This document shows positions 20,416 through 31,816 of a stretch of DNA of 64,000 nucleotides, in pieces. The DNA is from Orychophragmus violaceus (Eukaryota; Streptophyta; Magnoliopsida; Brassicales; Brassicaceae). The stretch is from assembly GCA_030180135.1 (NCBI GenBank), contig CM058231.1:49300235-49364234 (forward strand), given 5' to 3'. The translations under genes and the position numbers were made by a program. The notes under the pieces were generated by a model. It worked only from the letters and a program-made list of their open reading frames with translations, did not search any database and had not been told where the DNA came from. The first letter of the stretch is position 1; each line of letters opens with the position of its first letter.

Positions 20416-20820
20416 TAAAATTGGTCAAGCCTTTTACTCTCCAAACTTCAGTGGAACTTAATTTGTCCCACATTGGAAGCAAGAGAAGTTTTGGAGTAGT
20501 ATATAGACATGGTCATACAATTGGTTACATGGCTATGAAGAGAGAGAAGGGAACAACACACGCGCGCTGCCGCCGCCGTCCGGCCGGCTCGGCTCGTGGC
20601 CATGGTTCGAGCCTCTAAAGAGGCTCCCGCGCGTATATTTTTGGACAAAATTCATAAGAATTTTTGTACCATTAAAAAATTTATTTCAAAAATTAATTTC
20701 GAATATTTGTAACATACGAGCATTAAATCGCGAGATCTCTGCATTTAGTTATGCGATTTCCGTAACGTTTCTGCGAGATATTTTTGCGCAAGTTTGACCG
20801 AACCAGTCTCTTCCTTCTTC

Positions 20821-20827
20821 TATATAT
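20821..20827 (+). promoter_or_regulatory. Putative TATA box of Copia-I
   Basis: TATATAT followed about 25-30 bp later by CTTCACTACTCACAAAATG, which looks like a plant transcription start region. The frame of gag is open upstream of its first ATG (back to 21483), consistent with splicing from a leader exon ending at 20935. Confidence 0.35.
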
Positions 20828-21570
20828 CCGAAACTCTTCACTACTCACAAAATGATCAGATAATAGACACAGAAAAATAATCTTTTCACAACTCAAAAAT
20901 CCAGCAATCTCTTTGTCTTCTTTCTTCTATCAAAAGTAAGTCTGAGAGTATTCGTAGAATTCAAGTTCGCAGATTCTTTGATCGAGTGTCACGATCTTAG
21001 TCTCATTGCGGTTGTATCCTGGGATTCATTATCTCATCAAACCGTTACACTGCGGGAGATATTTTGAATTAAGAAAAGAGATCAGCTCGCCTCCGCTAAA
21101 TCGTTTTCCTCAATCATTTTACATTGGTTTTATCAAACAGGTTTTTGCTTCCGAATTTCAGCATCCTACAGTCTTAATTCAAAAATAAATCCGCTTCATT
21201 CTTATCGCTTGAATCGGATTCAGAAACTGTAGAAAAACTTTTTTTTCTTCATACGATTCTACAAAACGTTTTCAAACAATGTTCGACGAATGCTATACGC
21301 GATTCCGCTGATCGTTTGTTCAACAAAACGATTTCTTTTTCAGATTCGATAAACGATTTCCGCAAAAGCCTTTTGGCGAGTTTGCGAAACGTTATATCAT
21401 ATGATCTAAACGATCAATAAGCGATTCATCGCTATTATAAGTCTGTTACAAAAACTGACTTTATTCTTCTGTTTTTTGAACAGATATCTCTTACTGGTAA
21501 CCAAGAGAATGATGCGTCCAGTGAGTCGACACCCAACATACATGGGAATGGTCTACCACTCGCTGCCCCA

Positions 21571-22140
21571 ATGCCAACGGTGCCTACCGCACTGATCGCT
21601 CCAGACAAGTTTGATGGTTTCGACTTGAAACAATGGCAATCAAGGATGCATTTCTTCCTGAGCACCATGAATCTGGATAGATATCTCACAGAGACCAAAC
21701 CAGTGTTGCCGGCTGATAACACTGATAAGCGTGCCCTCCTAAGCGTTGAGGCATGGATCCATGGTGATTTTCTGTGCAAAGGCTATATCACAAGCCGCAT
21801 GGTGAACGATTTGTACAAGGTTTACCACGTTATCAAAACTTCAAAGGATCTTTGGGAAACTTTGGAAAAGAAGTACAAATCGTACAACGTATGCTCCGGA
21901 AAATTTGCAACTGCAAGATTTCTCCGATTCAGCATGGTGGATGAAAAACCCATCATGGAGCAAGTGAATGAACTTCAGATGCTTTGCCAAGAGATAGCGG
22001 ATGAAGGAATGAAGATCTGTGAAACATTCACAGTGAATTGTCTCGTCGAGAAGCTTCCACCCAGTTGGAAAGACTTCAAAAACTATCTTGATCACAAGCA
22101 GAAATCGCTGACTTTGGCAAATCTGATTTCCAGGCTTTAA
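21571..22140 (+). CDS. Copia-I Gag (capsid part)
   Basis: 189 residues to a TAA at 22138. A UBN2-type copia Gag: PDKFDGFDLKQWQSRMHFFL near the start, then an LW-x-LEKKY segment and a C-terminal helix-rich part. The frame is open upstream to the putative acceptor at 21482, so the true N-terminus may be supplied by an upstream exon. In-frame continuation after the TAA carries the nucleocapsid part, so the stop is a nonsense mutation. Its Gag is clearly different from that of Copia-A, B and C. Confidence 0.7.
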   Translation: MPTVPTALIAPDKFDGFDLKQWQSRMHFFLSTMNLDRYLTETKPVLPADNTDKRALLSVEAWIHGDFLCKGYITSRMVNDLYKVYHVIKTSKDLWETLEKKYKSYNVCSGKFATARFLRFSMVDEKPIMEQVNELQMLCQEIADEGMKICETFTVNCLVEKLPPSWKDFKNYLDHKQKSLTLANLISRL

Positions 22141-23832
22141 AATGAGTCTTTGAAGCGCAAGGGCAAGAAAGAAATGTCCGCCAAGGCTGGAATGTCTTCT
22201 TCTCACAACGCCAACATGGCTGAGTACAAAGGAAAAGGCAAAGGGAAAATCATTCCGACCAAAGGTGCACCTAACAAGATGGCTCCTCAGTCATCCACTT
22301 CTTTTAAGAAGGAAGGTCCCTCAGGCAAGTTTGTTGGGAAATGCACCTACTACCACAAAAAGGGACACAAAGCTGCAGAATGTCGCCGCAAAGCTAAGGA
22401 TCTCAAAGCTCAAGTCAACTTGACTGAAGAAGACTTGTGTGTGGTGGTCACTTAAGCAAACGTGGCTGAAGAGAATGCGGATAATCCCAAAATGTGGTGG
22501 TATGACACCGGTGCCACTACACACATCTACATTGACAAAGGCATGTTTTCCACCTACCAGAAGAGCATGACTGAAGCTCACCCTCTGATGGGAAATGTGT
22601 CGCACTCCAAGATTGAAGGCACTGGCAAAGTGGTTTTGAAGATTACTTCAGGAAAAGAAGTTACTCTCAACAACGTGAAGCATGTGTCAGACATGAGGAA
22701 GAACTTGATCTCTGGAACTCTGCTCAACAAGCACGGATTCGCCATCAACTTTGAGTCTGACCAGCTGATAATAAGGAAGAATGGGGTGTTTATTGGGAAG
22801 AGGTTTGTTAAGGATGGTCTTGTCAAAATGTGTGTGATGACAGTCCTCAAAAATGATGTAACCACTTCCAATGCAATTAATAAGAATCCAGCTTCTTACT
22901 TGGTTGAGTCTTTTAATATTTGGCATGAAAGATTGGGACATGTGAATTATAAATCTGTCCAAAGATTGATGAATTCGACCAAAATGGAAAATAAAAAAAG
23001 AAAAATGTGAGACATAAGTACAAGCAAAACTCACAAAAACACCATCCCCTCGTGTTGAAAGAACAACCGAACCTCTAGGCTTAATACACACAGATTTGTG
23101 CGACTTAAAGTTGGTACAAACTAGAGGAGGTAAAAAGTATTTCGTTACAGTCATAGATGATTGTACAAAATACTGCTATGTATACTTGCTGCGTAGTAAA
23201 GATGAAGTCTTGGAGAAATTCAAAGAATACAAACTCGAAGTTGAAAATCAACTCGGGAAAACTATAAAAATAGTTAGAAGTGATAGAGGAGGCGAATATG
23301 ATGGACCATTTAATGCGTTTTGTCAAGAAAAAGGCATTATATATCAAACTACTGCTCCTTACTCACCGGAATCTAACGGAGCTGCGGAACGAAAGAACCG
23401 AACTCTAAAAGAAATGATGAATGCAATGTTTCAGAAATCTGGGTTACCCCAGAACCTGTGGGGGGGAAGCGCTCCTTACCACAAACTATATCCTCAACAA
23501 AATACCACACAAAGTAACTAGCAAAACGCCATATGAACTTTGGAAAGGTAAAGTACCTTCGTACAAATACCTAAAAGTGTGGGTGTGCCTAGCAAAAGTC
23601 GCAATACCACCTCCGAAAAGGTCACAGTTGGACCTAAGATAGTTGATTGTATCTTCATTGGATATGCAGACAATAGTAGTGCTTATCGGTTTCTGGTTCA
23701 CAAATCAGACATACCAGATATTCATGTAAATACAATAATGGAATAAAGAAATGTGTCTTTCTTTGAACATATCTTTCCATGTAAGGATAAAAAACGAAAT
23801 CGTGAAGAGAAAGATCCTAGCACTTCTATAAA
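22141..23832 (+). pseudogene. Copia-I nucleocapsid, protease and integrase remnants
   Basis: In the gag frame, a zinc-knuckle-like CTYYHKKGHKAAEC (22340-22381; second Cys replaced by Tyr) is followed by a stop at 22453. Protease motif DTGATTHI lies near 22504. GAG pre-integrase IWHERLGHVNYKSVQRL lies near 22918-22970. After a frameshift the integrase core shows HTDLC, VIDDCTKY, RSDRGGEY and SPESNGAAERKNRT (23090-23400). A second frameshift near 23470 leads into the integrase C-terminal segment ending at 23832. Multiple stops and shifts mark it as long dead. Confidence 0.75.
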
Positions 23833-24540
23833 TGATAGGGTTAAGAATTAATCCTATTCTACTGCAAGTGCACAATTAATGCAATTGTAGTATGTAGGGT
23901 ATCGAATCCACAAGGACTCTAGGAAACGATAGAATTAAGAACAGTCGAGTTAAACTAGGAGAAAGTAGTGAGAAACTAAAAGCAAAGCAGAAAAGTAAAT
24001 CAGGTTGCAAGATTGGTTTGAAGGCAATTAACTAAAAGCGCTAAGTCTAGGGAGTTCTCAGGAAATCAGACAAGCAGATAAATTATTCAGTCAGGATCAA
24101 ATTAAGTACGGTTCTAGAACTCAAACACGGATATAGAACTAACCAACTTTCGTTGTGAGAATTCTCTAAGTCTAATAGCAGAAATCCAAATTTCTTTGTA
24201 ATTCCTAATAGATTAAACTAGCTTTAAGTTCAGGTTCGATATGTTCACAATTCAATTAAACCAAATTTCTTTGCGAGTAATTCAATTGCTCAACATAAAT
24301 AGTTCAGATTCTAAATCACACTTTCGTGTCAATTTAACAACCTAAGATCTAGATTCTAAGTGATCAAGTTCAAAACAAGTGTTAAGCACAATTTAGATTG
24401 AAGAACAATTATGTTATGAATCCTAACTGAAATAAATAAATCTAGCAAGTCAGGAAATCCTTAATGAGAATCTCTAAACTTAACTATGAATCTACTCAGA
24501 CATAGAATATCAAAACATAATCAATGAAATAATAGATTGC
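23833..24540 (-). repeat. F 3' LTR, distal piece
   Basis: The first 708 bp (plus-strand order) of F's LTR. The last five bases ATTGC are the left target duplication of element E. The shared phrase CTGCAAGTGCACA followed by ATCGAATCCACA matches D at 33968 and 42560. Confidence 0.85.
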
Positions 24541-25981
24541 TGATATTCATACATTTTCATGCATTTAGACTTGTATATAGTTCTTGTTTTGACTTCTTTT
24601 CTCCATCATTCATACCATTTTGTCGAGTCATTGTCACATCTAGAGTCTAGAGTTGTTTAGGACTAGGAGTAGGCATTCTAGGCTTGCATTTGGAGTGTTT
24701 CTTGTGTTTTGCAGGTGAATGGAGGTGTCTAGGAGCATTGGTGAGCTTGGAAGTGGAGTCTTGAGCTCAGAAGACCAAGGAAGAGCCAGCGAAGGACCAT
24801 ATCGGTTGAGTATCGGCCAGGCGGGCCGATACAACCCCTCGTCAAAGTCCCGGAGAACCATATCGGCCCGAGTATCGGTCCACCCAACCGATATGGACTC
24901 TCAGATTAATTTTCGGGACTTCATATCGGGTCACATATCGGTCAGGTGGACCGATACGCTCCCATCCAGATAAAATCCGAGACTTGGTATCGGTTGGCAT
25001 ATCGACCCAGCCAACCGATATCGTCCCCAGATGTTCACTTGGATCCGGGTCAACACCCGGTTTGTTCCGGGTTGACCCGGCTCGCACCCTAATGACTATT
25101 TAAGCCAAAAAACTATTTCATTTTGTTTCTTAAGCTGTTTTTGATGTTCTAAACTCTTTTGTAAGAACAAATTTGATTCTTGAGATTAATCTAGTATTTT
25201 CTTCATTATTCCTTCTACAAATCTTTCAATCCCTCACCAATCTCCATGATCAACTCTATTCCTATGAGTTTTGTTGATCTAGTTATGATTTGTGAGTAGT
25301 TCTCCATAGGCTTGTGGGTTGGGTAGGATTAGGTTGATTAGGGGAGATCAATAGAATTCTAGTGGTTAATTTTTTAGAATCTCATCTAGCAAAGTGTGCT
25401 TAATGCCTAATTAATCTTGATCACATTGATTAGGATGTTTAGAATTTCTTGTTCACAACATGTTCGATGAAATTCCAGTATTTAGCTTTGTTAGGACTTT
25501 CATATTCTAGCACATGAAAATGTATGTCTAGAGTGATTGTTTGCTAATTGGAACCTGTTTGAATGCTCGTTTGATTTTAATTCACAAATGATAATTTGTT
25601 CTTGAGTTAAGATTAAGTGAAGAATCGGTATTGAGAGATTAAACTGATTTACTTGATGTGTTCCTTGCTAGGAGATTAGCTTTTAGAAGTTTGAATTAGG
25701 ATTCCTTGATCATCCCGAGTCACCTATCCGTTGACCCTTACCCTTGAGCCTTATTTTTCCCATTGATTGAATCGTTTGTTTATTAGCTTCTTGTTTACTT
25801 TGGTCTGATTTGCTTTGTTAGGATTGTTAGAAATTAAAAACCCAAATTTTTTGATTTGACTCTGAAGGATTAGTGTGTGCGTATTGGTTTTATCCGTCCC
25901 AGAATAGGTTCGATACCTCAAAGCTACTTCGATAAGCTTGAGGAATTGGTACCTCAAAGGATTGCAAAATCCTAGTTATCA
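24541..25981 (+). repeat. 5' LTR of E
   Basis: TGATATTCATAC...GTTATCA, 1,441 bp. It contains a cluster of inverted TATCGG/CCGATA motifs at 24798-25023. Confidence 0.95.
24798..25023 (+). repeat. TATCGG/CCGATA inverted-motif cluster in E 5' LTR
   Basis: Four units of about 55-60 bp. Each has one or two direct ATATCGG/GTATCGG half-sites followed by an inverted CCGATAC/CCGATAT, for example TATCGGCCAGGCGGGCCGATA. The 3' LTR has the same cluster at 46581-46806. Confidence 0.85.
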
Positions 25982-25984
25982 ATT

Positions 25985-25997
25985 TGGCGCCGTTGCC
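25985..25997 (+). other. PBS of E
   Basis: TGGCGCCGTTGCC three bases after the LTR. The same sequence, extended by GGGG, is the PBS of element D (42506-42522, minus strand). Confidence 0.9.
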
Positions 25998-26095
25998 ATT
26001 TTGGGATTCTGGATATATCAATTCGTTTTCTATTCCTTTTTAGTTCAAGTTATTGTTACTAATTTGCTACTTTCTCTCTTTTTGATGCTAGGTGT

Positions 26096-29000
26096 ATGAA
26101 CTTGCGCAGCAAAGGGACTACAAACTTAGTTGCCAGAGTTTACGACATCAAAGCACACGAGAGGAGATTAGCAAGGGAACGACGAGCACAAGAACGAGCT
26201 GTTCAAATTGAAAGTGTAGAGCCAACAGTTATGGATAACCACGAGGATCAAGAGCAGCAGCAACTGCAGCAGCAACAGCAGCATCAACAAAGGCCGGTTA
26301 GGGTTATTGGTGATGGAGATACACCTGACACAAATGCTAATCGGCGTGGAATCATTCCGCCAGCGGTGAACAATAATAACTTTGAGATCCGCGCTATGGT
26401 GATGAACATGGTGCAGAACAATCAATTCCATGGGTTAGCATCTAAAGACCCATTGCAGCACTTGGAAACCTTTGACAAGATTTGTTCCACCACGAGGCTG
26501 AATGGTGTGACTGACGATTGGTTGAAAATGCGTCTCTTCGTCTTCTCTTTGGCAGACAGAGCCAAGGATTGGGAAAGAACTATCCCTCCAGGATCCATCA
26601 CTACCTGGGGAGACCTGAAGAAAGCTTTCCTGAAGAAGTTCTTCTCACCTACTAGGACTGCCCATTTTCGCAGTGAGCTATCCGGGTTTGTGCAGCGCAA
26701 CAATGAGAGCTTCGCTGAAGCTTGGGAGAGGTTCAATAAGCTCACCACTCAGTGCCCACATCATGGTTTCACCAAGGAAACACTACTCAGCAACCTCTAC
26801 CGCGGAGTGCTTCTTAGAATGAGGGCAATGCTAGATTCATGCAGCAATGGACATTTCCTAGGCAAGGGAGTAGATGCAGCTATGGAGCTGATTGAAAATC
26901 TAGCACAAAGTGATGGCAACTACAATGAGGATTATGAGAGGACTAATAGAGGATCATCATCTTCAGATGAGAAGTATGAGAAAGAGATAAAAGCTTTGAA
27001 TGAGAAGTTAGACAAGATGATCTCCATTGGCCAAAAGAACATCAGCTTTGTGGGACACCAGGAGGATTCTAAGCCACAATTTTATGATGATGATGAGGAT
27101 TTGACACAAGAGGAGATTAACTTCATTGCTGGACAAGGTGGTTTCAACAAAGGCTTCAACCAAAACTATAGAAACCACCCAAACTTCTCATACCGCAGCA
27201 CCAATGTAGCCAATCCTCAGGACCAAGTCTATCCTCAAGCTCAATCTCAAGGACAAGCTCAACAACAAGGGCAACAAGGCTTTCAACAACCTCAACAGCA
27301 AAAGCCATTTGTCCCTTACACCAACCAACAAGGGTTTGGAAATAAGCCTCAGTTTCAGGGTCAACAAGGCTATGCACCAAAGCAACACTACCCGCCTGGT
27401 TTTGGACAACAACAACAAACTTCTTCTTCTTCGGGAGCTGAGAATAAGCTGAAAAGTATGATGCAGCAACTACTTCAAGGGCAAGCCTCAGGAGCTATGG
27501 AAGTACGGGACCTTAAGAATGAGTTCCAGAGTTTGACTTCAAGGGTCAAAAACATGGAAAACAAGAATGCCTCTACATCCCGCACTCAAGGTACTTTACC
27601 CGGAAAATCTGAGCAAAACCCAAAAGAATACATCAGCGCTATCACCCTGACAAGTGGAAAGGAGCTGCAACAAAGTCAAGTGCCCAAGCCTAAGCTGACA
27701 TCTTCACTCAATGAGGACATTGAAGTTCAAGAAGGGGAGGAGAATTCTGAAAATTCTTCTCTCAACAAAGAGAGTGATGGCGACATGGCCAAGAGGAAAG
27801 GAAAGGCTGTAGTTGAAGAAGTAGTGAATGATACACTCAAGAAGAAGGATAGTGTGTTTGTGCCACCACCTTATGAGCCCAAGCTACCCTTCCCGGGAAG
27901 ATTCAAGAAGCAACTCCTAGAGAAGTACAAAGCTCTTTTTGAAAAGCAGATGAAGAATGTTGAGTTGACCATGCCTTTGATTGATGCCTTCTTGCTAGTT
28001 CCTCAGTATAGCAATTTTCTCAAGGACGCAATCAAGGAAAGAACCAAGGAGGTGCAAGGGATGGTTGTGTTGTCTCATGAGTGTAGTGCGATCATCCAAA
28101 GGGATATCGTTCCAAGGAAACTTGAAGATCCTGGCAGTTTTACTCTTCCATGTGCTATCGGTCCATATCGGTTTGAGGGTTGTTTGTGTGATCTTGGAGC
28201 AAGCGCAAGTTTGATGCCCTTCTCAGTAGCCAAGAGGCTAGGTTTCTCTACCTACAATGCATGTAGAATCTCCTTGGTTCTTGCAGATAGATCAGTGAGA
28301 TATCCAATTGGTCTCCTAGAAGATCTTCCGGTGAAAGTGGGAGGATTTGAAGTACCGACATATTTCATTGTACTGGAGATGGATGAAGAACCAAAGGACC
28401 CTCTAATCCTTGGGAGACCTTTCCTTGCCACAGCTGGTGCGATTATAGATGTCAGGAAAGGGAAGATAGACCTTAACCTTGGGAAGGACATAGTTCTCAA
28501 ATTTGACATCAACAAGGTGATGAAGACTCCAACCATTCAAGGTCAAATGTTTTATATTGAGACTATGGATGAGCTAGCTGATGAACTCCTTGAGGAGTTG
28601 AACATGGATGACCCATTAGAGATTGCCTTGACAAAGGAATGTGGGGAGTATGGGTATCTTCAAGGGGAGAGCTGGGCCTATATGAGAGCGCTTGATTCGC
28701 ACAAGCCTTTATTAGAAGAGGTTGAGTTCATTGAGCTGGGATCAGATTCAGTGGGTAAGGAGCTGGAGGTGTTTGCTGTAGACATGGGTACTGATGGCGC
28801 CAAAGGAGTAGAGCTGTGCAAGAAGAAGCTTGTAGCTGATGATTGGAGCGAGCTTAAGGCGCCAAAGGTTGAGTTAAAGCCCCTTCCGCGGGGGCTTCGG
28901 TATGCATTTCTTGGCCCTAACTCTACCTATCCTGTCATTGTGAATGAGTTGCTGAATGATGATGAATTGATTGCTTTGACCACTGAGTTGAAAAAGTTTA

Positions 29001-31816
29001 GAAAAGCAATAGGATACTCACTCGATGATATAAAAGGATTGTCACCTAGCTTGTGTACTCATAGGATCCACCTTGAAAATGAATCCATGTCTTCTATTGA
29101 GCACCAAAGAAGATTGAATCCTAATCTTAAGGAAGTAGTCAAGAAAGAGATTCTAAAATTGTTTGATGCAGGGATAATCTACCCTATCTCGGATAGCACT
29201 TGGGTTTCTCCCGTGCACTGTGTTCCGAAGAAAGGGGGGATTACTGTGGTTAAAAATGACAGTAATGAATTGATTCCTACTAGAACTATCACTGGGCATA
29301 GGATGTGTATTGATTATAGAAAACTAAATGCCGCATCTAGGAAGGATCATTTTCCATTGCCATTCATTGATCAAATGCTAGAACGCCTTGCTAATCATCC
29401 TTTCTATTGCTTTCTTGATGGATACAGTGAATTCTTTCAGATCCCGATACATCCTAATGATCAGGAGAAAACGACATTCACTTGTCCTTATGGTACCTTT
29501 GCTTATCGAAGGATGCCATTTGGCTTGTGCAATGCACCTGCTACCTTTCAGCGGTGCATGATGTCTATTTTCTCAGATCTTATTGAGGATATTGTAGAAG
29601 TCTTTATGGATGATTTATCTGTGTATGGTTCTTCTTTCTCCTCCTGTTTGCTAAACTTGTGCAGGGTCTTAAGGAGATGTGAAGAGACGAACCTCGTGCT
29701 AAATTGGGAGAAGTGCCACTTCATGGTAACAGAGGGGATTGTGTTGGGTCACAAGATTTCAGAGAATGGTATTGAAGTGGATAAGGCTAAGATAGAGGTG
29801 ATGACAAGTCTTCAGCCACCAAACTCAGTGAAGGGAATCCGAAGCTTTTTGGGTCATGCAGGGTTCTACCGGCGGTTTATTAAGGATTTCTCCAAGATCG
29901 CTAGACCACTTACACGTCTGCTGTGCAAGGAGACATATTTTGTGTTTGATGATGAGTGTTTGGCAGCGTTCCACATGATTAAGGAGGCCTTGATTAGCGC
30001 CCCGATTGTCCAAGCTCCCGACTGGGAGTTGCCTTTTGAGATCATGTGCGATGCAAGTGACTACGCAGTAGGAGCAGTCCTTGGACAGAGGAAAGACAAG
30101 AAACTCCATGTCATATACTATGCTAGTAGGACATTGGACGATGCTCAAGTGAGGTATGCAACAACTGAGAAAGAGCTTCTAGCTGTGGTGTTTGCCTTTG
30201 AGAAGTTCAGATCATACTTGGTTGGATCTAAAGTTGTGGTGTACACGGATCATGCTGCGTTGAGGTATCTACTTGCCAAGAAAGATGCCAAGCCGAGGCT
30301 TCTGAGGTGGATACTGCTGCTACAGGAATTTGACTTGGAGATTAAGGATAATAAAGGCATTGAGAATGGAATAGCAGACCATTTGTCAAGACTGAGAATT
30401 GAGGATGGAATTCCTCTAGATGACTCTCTCCCTGAGGAGCAGCTAATGTCTTGCAAGGTTGTTAAGGATGCTCACGATACAAGAATGAGGATTGAGGAGG
30501 TCAATTCTATTGAAGACAAGGAACCGTGGTATGCTGATATAGTCAATTTCCTAGCTGTTGGGAAAGAACCACCGAGCCTCGATAGCTACCAAAGAAAAAA
30601 GTTCTTTAGAGATGTCAACATGTATTATTGGGATGAGCCTTACCTCTACACTTTGTGCAAGGATCAGCTCTATAGAAGGTGCATAGCTGATGAAGAAGTG
30701 GGAGGCATTCTCCTACATTGCCATGGGTCAGATTATGGTGGTCACTTTGCCACTTTCAAGACGGTTCAAAAGGCTCTACAAGCTGGGTTTTGGTGGCCTA
30801 CAATGTTCAAAGATGCCCAAGAGTTCATTACTAAGTGTGATCCTTGTCAGAGAAAGGGGAATATCAGTAGAAGAAATGAGATGCCTCAAAACCCCATCCT
30901 TGAAGTTGAAGTATTTGATGTGTGGGGCATTGATTTCATGGGACCCTTCCCATCCTCTTACGTGAATAGCTACATCTTAGTAGCTGTGGATTATGTTTCC
31001 AAATGGGTAGAAGCAGTGGCGAGTCCAACTAATGACGCCAAGGTTGTAATAAAGCTATTCAAGAGCATCATCTTCCCAAGATTTGGAATCCCGAGGATTG
31101 TGATCAGTGAGGGAGGCTCACACTTCATCAACAAGCTATTTGAGAGCCTTTTGAAGAAGTATGGAGTGAAGCATAAGGTTGCAACACCATATCATCCTCA
31201 GACAAGCGGCCAAGTTGAAGTGTCCAATAGGCAAATCAAGGCTATCCTAGAGAAGACTGTTGGAGCCTCAAGGAAAGATTGGGCTAAGAAACTTGATGAC
31301 GCACTGTGGGCATATAGAACTGCTTTCAAGACTCCATTGGGCACTACACCATTCACCATGCTGTATGGTAAGTCATGTCACTTACCGAATGAGGTGGAAT
31401 ACAAGGCCATGTGGGCTGTCAAGTTGCTGAACTTTGACATCAAGACCGCAACTGAGAGGAGGTTGATTCAGCTGAATGAACTTAACGAGATACGGCTTGA
31501 GGCTTTTGAGAGCTCAAAGATCTATAAGGAGAGGACCAAGCTTTTCCATGATAAGCTGATCCAGAAGAAGGAGTTCAAGGAAGGAGATCTTGTGTTGCTC
31601 TTTAACTCCCGGTTGAAACTCTTTCCCGGGAAGCTCAAGTCTAGGTGGTCGGGACCGTTTAGAGTGAAGGAGGTGAGACCATATGGAGCAGTGGTACTTT
31701 TGGGAAAATCTGATGAAGAGTTCACGGTCAATGGCCAAAGACTCAGGCATTACTCCGTCTCAGAAGCAATAGAGGAGGGGACTTCCATTCCACTCTCTAG
31801 CCCTCCCTCAGCTTGA
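26096..31816 (+). CDS. E Gag-Pol polyprotein (uninterrupted)
   Basis: 1,906 residues. A Retrotrans_gag-type capsid region lies at about 100-290 (LKMRLFVFSLADRAKDW, CPHHGF). A Gln-rich linker follows at about 376-460. I see no CCHC knuckle. The aspartic protease motif CDLGAS has D699. RT carries the catalytic MDD at D1172-D1173. RNase H includes YTDHAAL (D1385), and an HHCC zinc-binding region of integrase starts near H1541. Integrase core positions are D1613, E1672 and E1708; the middle one is Glu where D-element has Asp (VISDGGSHF). RT also reads GYSEFFQIP where D has GYSGFFQIP. The long frame suggests recent origin, but the Asp-to-Glu change probably blocks integration by this copy. Confidence 0.93.
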   Translation: MNLRSKGTTNLVARVYDIKAHERRLARERRAQERAVQIESVEPTVMDNHEDQEQQQLQQQQQHQQRPVRVIGDGDTPDTNANRRGIIPPAVNNNNFEIRAMVMNMVQNNQFHGLASKDPLQHLETFDKICSTTRLNGVTDDWLKMRLFVFSLADRAKDWERTIPPGSITTWGDLKKAFLKKFFSPTRTAHFRSELSGFVQRNNESFAEAWERFNKLTTQCPHHGFTKETLLSNLYRGVLLRMRAMLDSCSNGHFLGKGVDAAMELIENLAQSDGNYNEDYERTNRGSSSSDEKYEKEIKALNEKLDKMISIGQKNISFVGHQEDSKPQFYDDDEDLTQEEINFIAGQGGFNKGFNQNYRNHPNFSYRSTNVANPQDQVYPQAQSQGQAQQQGQQGFQQPQQQKPFVPYTNQQGFGNKPQFQGQQGYAPKQHYPPGFGQQQQTSSSSGAENKLKSMMQQLLQGQASGAMEVRDLKNEFQSLTSRVKNMENKNASTSRTQGTLPGKSEQNPKEYISAITLTSGKELQQSQVPKPKLTSSLNEDIEVQEGEENSENSSLNKESDGDMAKRKGKAVVEEVVNDTLKKKDSVFVPPPYEPKLPFPGRFKKQLLEKYKALFEKQMKNVELTMPLIDAFLLVPQYSNFLKDAIKERTKEVQGMVVLSHECSAIIQRDIVPRKLEDPGSFTLPCAIGPYRFEGCLCDLGASASLMPFSVAKRLGFSTYNACRISLVLADRSVRYPIGLLEDLPVKVGGFEVPTYFIVLEMDEEPKDPLILGRPFLATAGAIIDVRKGKIDLNLGKDIVLKFDINKVMKTPTIQGQMFYIETMDELADELLEELNMDDPLEIALTKECGEYGYLQGESWAYMRALDSHKPLLEEVEFIELGSDSVGKELEVFAVDMGTDGAKGVELCKKKLVADDWSELKAPKVELKPLPRGLRYAFLGPNSTYPVIVNELLNDDELIALTTELKKFRKAIGYSLDDIKGLSPSLCTHRIHLENESMSSIEHQRRLNPNLKEVVKKEILKLFDAGIIYPISDSTWVSPVHCVPKKGGITVVKNDSNELIPTRTITGHRMCIDYRKLNAASRKDHFPLPFIDQMLERLANHPFYCFLDGYSEFFQIPIHPNDQEKTTFTCPYGTFAYRRMPFGLCNAPATFQRCMMSIFSDLIEDIVEVFMDDLSVYGSSFSSCLLNLCRVLRRCEETNLVLNWEKCHFMVTEGIVLGHKISENGIEVDKAKIEVMTSLQPPNSVKGIRSFLGHAGFYRRFIKDFSKIARPLTRLLCKETYFVFDDECLAAFHMIKEALISAPIVQAPDWELPFEIMCDASDYAVGAVLGQRKDKKLHVIYYASRTLDDAQVRYATTEKELLAVVFAFEKFRSYLVGSKVVVYTDHAALRYLLAKKDAKPRLLRWILLLQEFDLEIKDNKGIENGIADHLSRLRIEDGIPLDDSLPEEQLMSCKVVKDAHDTRMRIEEVNSIEDKEPWYADIVNFLAVGKEPPSLDSYQRKKFFRDVNMYYWDEPYLYTLCKDQLYRRCIADEEVGGILLHCHGSDYGGHFATFKTVQKALQAGFWWPTMFKDAQEFITKCDPCQRKGNISRRNEMPQNPILEVEVFDVWGIDFMGPFPSSYVNSYILVAVDYVSKWVEAVASPTNDAKVVIKLFKSIIFPRFGIPRIVISEGGSHFINKLFESLLKKYGVKHKVATPYHPQTSGQVEVSNRQIKAILEKTVGASRKDWAKKLDDALWAYRTAFKTPLGTTPFTMLYGKSCHLPNEVEYKAMWAVKLLNFDIKTATERRLIQLNELNEIRLEAFESSKIYKERTKLFHDKLIQKKEFKEGDLVLLFNSRLKLFPGKLKSRWSGPFRVKEVRPYGAVVLLGKSDEEFTVNGQRLRHYSVSEAIEEGTSIPLSSPPSA

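Larger units (their letters stand above)
20416..23832 (+). mobile_element. Copia-I: 5' half of a decayed copia element
   Basis: A copia element with gag, CCHC, protease and integrase remnants in order, cut at 23832 by element F before RT. The left boundary is uncertain and I do not see a TG terminus or a clear PBS. A promoter-like region, a possible leader intron (donor GTAAG at 20936, acceptor TTTTTTGAACAG ending at 21482) and gag follow. The rest of pol and the 3' LTR are expected beyond the right edge of F, outside the window. Confidence 0.75.

Noticed and set aside
24798..25023. CRISPR-like array
   Set aside because: Units are inverted degenerate motifs within an LTR of a plant element; no uniform repeats or spacers and no cas genes.
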